Assembly: GCA_045636065.1 (NCBI GenBank)
Contig: JAZTWW010000037.1
Location: forward strand, 1 to 39,196
Reading direction: 5' to 3'
Origin: RGIG5050 sp045636065
GTDB lineage: Bacteria > Verrucomicrobiota > Kiritimatiellia > RFP12 > UBA1067
Length of the DNA: 39,196 nt
Under the pieces are notes generated by a model that worked only from the letters and a program-made list of their open reading frames with translations, was not told the DNA's origin and made no database searches. Positions 37,562 to 39,196 of the stretch are shown here, piece by piece. Every line of letters starts with the position of its first letter. Position 1 is the first letter of the stretch. A program made the translations under genes and the position numbers.

Positions 37562-39196
37562 ATGGCCAAAAAGATCGTGGTTGACGGCTGCAGCGCCGCT
37601 GCAGAGATCGCGTTCGCCTGCAGCGACGCGAGTTTCATCTACCCCATCACCCCGAGCTCTCCCATGGGCGAGTGGTGCGACGAGGCTGCTGCCAAGCACA
37701 AGCCTAACATCTGGGGAAGCGTCCCGACCGTAGTCGAGATGGAAAGCGAGGGAGGCGCCGCCGGCGCAGTCCACGGGTCGCTCGCGACAGGCGCGCTGAC
37801 GACCACGTTCACGGCGTCGCAGGGACTGCTGCTCATGATCCCGAACATGTACAAGATCGCCGGCGAGCTCACCCCGAGCGTCTTCCACGTGAGCGCCCGC
37901 TCGCTCGCCTGCCAGGGCCTGTGCATCTTCGGCGACCACGGCGACGTGATGGCCTGCCGCCAGACGGGCTTCGCGATGCTCTGCTCGAACTCCGTGCAGG
38001 AAGCGCACGACATGGCGCTCATCGCCCACGCCTCCACGCTTGAGGCGAAGGTTCCCTTCCTCCACTTCTTCGACGGCTTCAGGACTTCGCACGAGGTGCA
38101 GAAGATCGACGAGATCGACTACGACACGATCCGCAAGATGATCAACGACGACTTCGTCGCCGACTTCCGCCGCCGCGCCCTCAACCCCGAGCATCCCACG
38201 ATGCGCGGCACGGCCCAGAACCCTGACATCAACTTCCAGGGCCGCGAGGCGTGCAACAAGTACTATGAGGCGACGCCTGCGATCGTCCAGAAGTACATGG
38301 ACCAGTTCGCCGAGCTCACCGGCCGCGTCTACAAGCTCTACGACTACGTCGGCGCGCCCGATGCGGAGTACGTCGTCGTTGCGATGGGCTCCGGGTGCGA
38401 CACCCTGCACGAGACGGTCGACGCCCTCGTCAAGGAGGGCAAGAAGGTCGGCCTTCTCAAGGTGCACCTCTACCGTCCCTTCTCCATGGTCGATTTCGTC
38501 AAGGCCCTCCCCGCCACGGTCAAGACCGTCACCGTCCTCGACCGCACGAAGGAGCCTGGCGCGAACGATCCTCTCTACCTCGATGTCGCAGCCGCCATCG
38601 GCCAGGGCATCCAGGAGGGCGTCGTCTCCTTCAAGTATCCGAAGATCCTCGCCGGCCGCTACGGCATCGGCTCGAAGGACTTCACCCCCCAGATGTGCGC
38701 GAACGTCTTCGCGAACATGGAGAAGGAGAAGCCTCTCGACCGCTTCGTCGTCGGCATCGTCGATGACGTCTCCGGCCGCTACATCCTCGGCGACGACACG
38801 TTCGTCGTCCCCACGGGCGACCGCAAGGAGTGCATGTTCTGGGGTCTCGGCGCGGACGGCACCGTCGGCGCGAACAAGAACTCCATCAAGATCATCGGCT
38901 CCTACACCGAGAACTTCGCGCAGGGCTACTTCGAGTACGACTCCAAGAAGTCCGGCGGCGTGACGATCTCCCACCTCCGCTTCGGGCCCGAGATGATCCG
39001 CAGCCCCTACTTCGTCAACAAGGCCGACTTCACGGCGTGCCACTGCTTCCCGTACCTCGAGAAGTACGACATGCTCAAGGCCGCGAAGCCCGGCTCGACG
39101 TTCCTCCTCGCCTCGCCCTATTCGGCGGCCGACATCTGGAACCACATGCCCGACGAGGTCGAGCAGGCCATCATCGACAAGAAGCTCAAGTTCTTC
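37562..39196 (+). CDS. nifJ: Pyruvate:ferredoxin oxidoreductase, N-terminal part (runs off the window)
   Basis: The first 545 residues of a much longer protein are present and the frame is open at the window edge. The enzyme oxidises pyruvate to acetyl-CoA and CO2, passing electrons to ferredoxin, and is central to anaerobic metabolism. The N-terminal pyrimidine-binding domain is clear: FIYPITPSSPMGEWCDE, VVEMESEGGAAGAVHGSL, GALTTTFTASQGLLLMIPNM, SARSLACQGLCIFGDHGDVM. Domain II follows (VVVAMGSGCDTLHETVD, KVHLYRPFS, TVTVLDRTKEPGANDPLYLD), then the gamma-like domain (FWGLGADGTVGANKNSIKII). The order matches the single-chain, roughly 1200-residue PFOR. Every isoleucine codon I read is ATC, a sign of high expression. 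Confidence 0.96.
   Translation, partial: MAKKIVVDGCSAAAEIAFACSDASFIYPITPSSPMGEWCDEAAAKHKPNIWGSVPTVVEMESEGGAAGAVHGSLATGALTTTFTASQGLLLMIPNMYKIAGELTPSVFHVSARSLACQGLCIFGDHGDVMACRQTGFAMLCSNSVQEAHDMALIAHASTLEAKVPFLHFFDGFRTSHEVQKIDEIDYDTIRKMINDDFVADFRRRALNPEHPTMRGTAQNPDINFQGREACNKYYEATPAIVQKYMDQFAELTGRVYKLYDYVGAPDAEYVVVAMGSGCDTLHETVDALVKEGKKVGLLKVHLYRPFSMVDFVKALPATVKTVTVLDRTKEPGANDPLYLDVAAAIGQGIQEGVVSFKYPKILAGRYGIGSKDFTPQMCANVFANMEKEKPLDRFVVGIVDDVSGRYILGDDTFVVPTGDRKECMFWGLGADGTVGANKNSIKIIGSYTENFAQGYFEYDSKKSGGVTISHLRFGPEMIRSPYFVNKADFTACHCFPYLEKYDMLKAAKPGSTFLLASPYSAADIWNHMPDEVEQAIIDKKLKFF

Noticed and set aside
37547..39145. 532-codon minus-strand frame opposite nifJ
   Set aside because: nifJ is unmistakable on the plus strand; the antisense frame is biased to Val, Asp, Glu and Arg as expected of a shadow.

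Overview
The window is about 62% GC by eye, almost wholly coding, and comes from a Gram-negative, probably anaerobic bacterium. lpxB (lipid A), a secreted leucine-rich/InlB-like surface protein and a TPR lipoprotein indicate an outer membrane. Pyruvate:ferredoxin oxidoreductase and a short rubredoxin indicate anaerobic metabolism. The mix of a eukaryote-type glycogen branching enzyme, a MetX-MetW fusion, SecDF as one polypeptide, an FHA-CpaF pilus ATPase and an Ala/Pro-rich anchored protein resembles uncultured gut members of the PVC group, most likely Kiritimatiellota (formerly Verrucomicrobia subdivision 5). That assignment is inference; no rRNA is present.

Layout. 1-582: non-coding, rich in hairpins and short repeats, ending in a strong promoter. 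583-4661: secreted surface protein and glgB. 4766-9641: a His-rich repeat protein, then cpaB, FHA-cpaF and tadB (a very reduced Tad pilus/secretion set) and an orphan OppF-type ATPase. 9661-15467: pyrH and frr, followed without a break by an Ala/Pro-rich membrane protein and a permease-ATPase-permease ABC-2 exporter, all joined by 4-base overlaps. 15476-22088: lysA, secDF, metX-metW fusion and cysE (amino-acid synthesis around the Sec translocase). 22109-24920: MATE exporter and lactate-permease-type transporter. 24917-30606: nusB, ribD, ribE, an unknown anchored protein, folE, a TIM-barrel isomerase-like protein and lpxB. 30660-32888: a TPR lipoprotein, ECF sigma factor and membrane protein in one overlapping operon, a candidate envelope-signalling module. 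32904-35457: ThiI-like PP-loop protein, tRNA-Arg(UCU), rubredoxin, a 74-residue basic protein of unknown function and prmA. 35454-37349 (minus strand): tatD and a Gfo/Idh/MocA-like protein. 37446-39196: start of nifJ, which runs off the window.

Regulation. Eleven promoters can be read directly, all with a TTG-type -35 box and a 17-base spacer before a TATAAT-like -10. Two weaker ones, at folE and the MATE gene, have 16- and 18-base spacers. For pyrH and folE the predicted transcript begins at the start codon itself, and for MATE about two bases before it, so leaderless translation is likely alongside ordinary Shine-Dalgarno initiation and 4-base stop/start coupling. One intrinsic terminator (after rubredoxin) is clear. 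nifJ and the divergent oxidoreductase gene share a back-to-back promoter region with a perfect inverted repeat between the -35 boxes.

No CRISPR array, insertion sequence, integrase, riboswitch or rRNA was found. The parts most likely to be new are the sigma-factor/lipoprotein/toroid-repeat operon, the minimal FHA-CpaF Tad cluster, the Ala/Pro protein coupled to an ABC-2 exporter, and the 74-residue basic protein.
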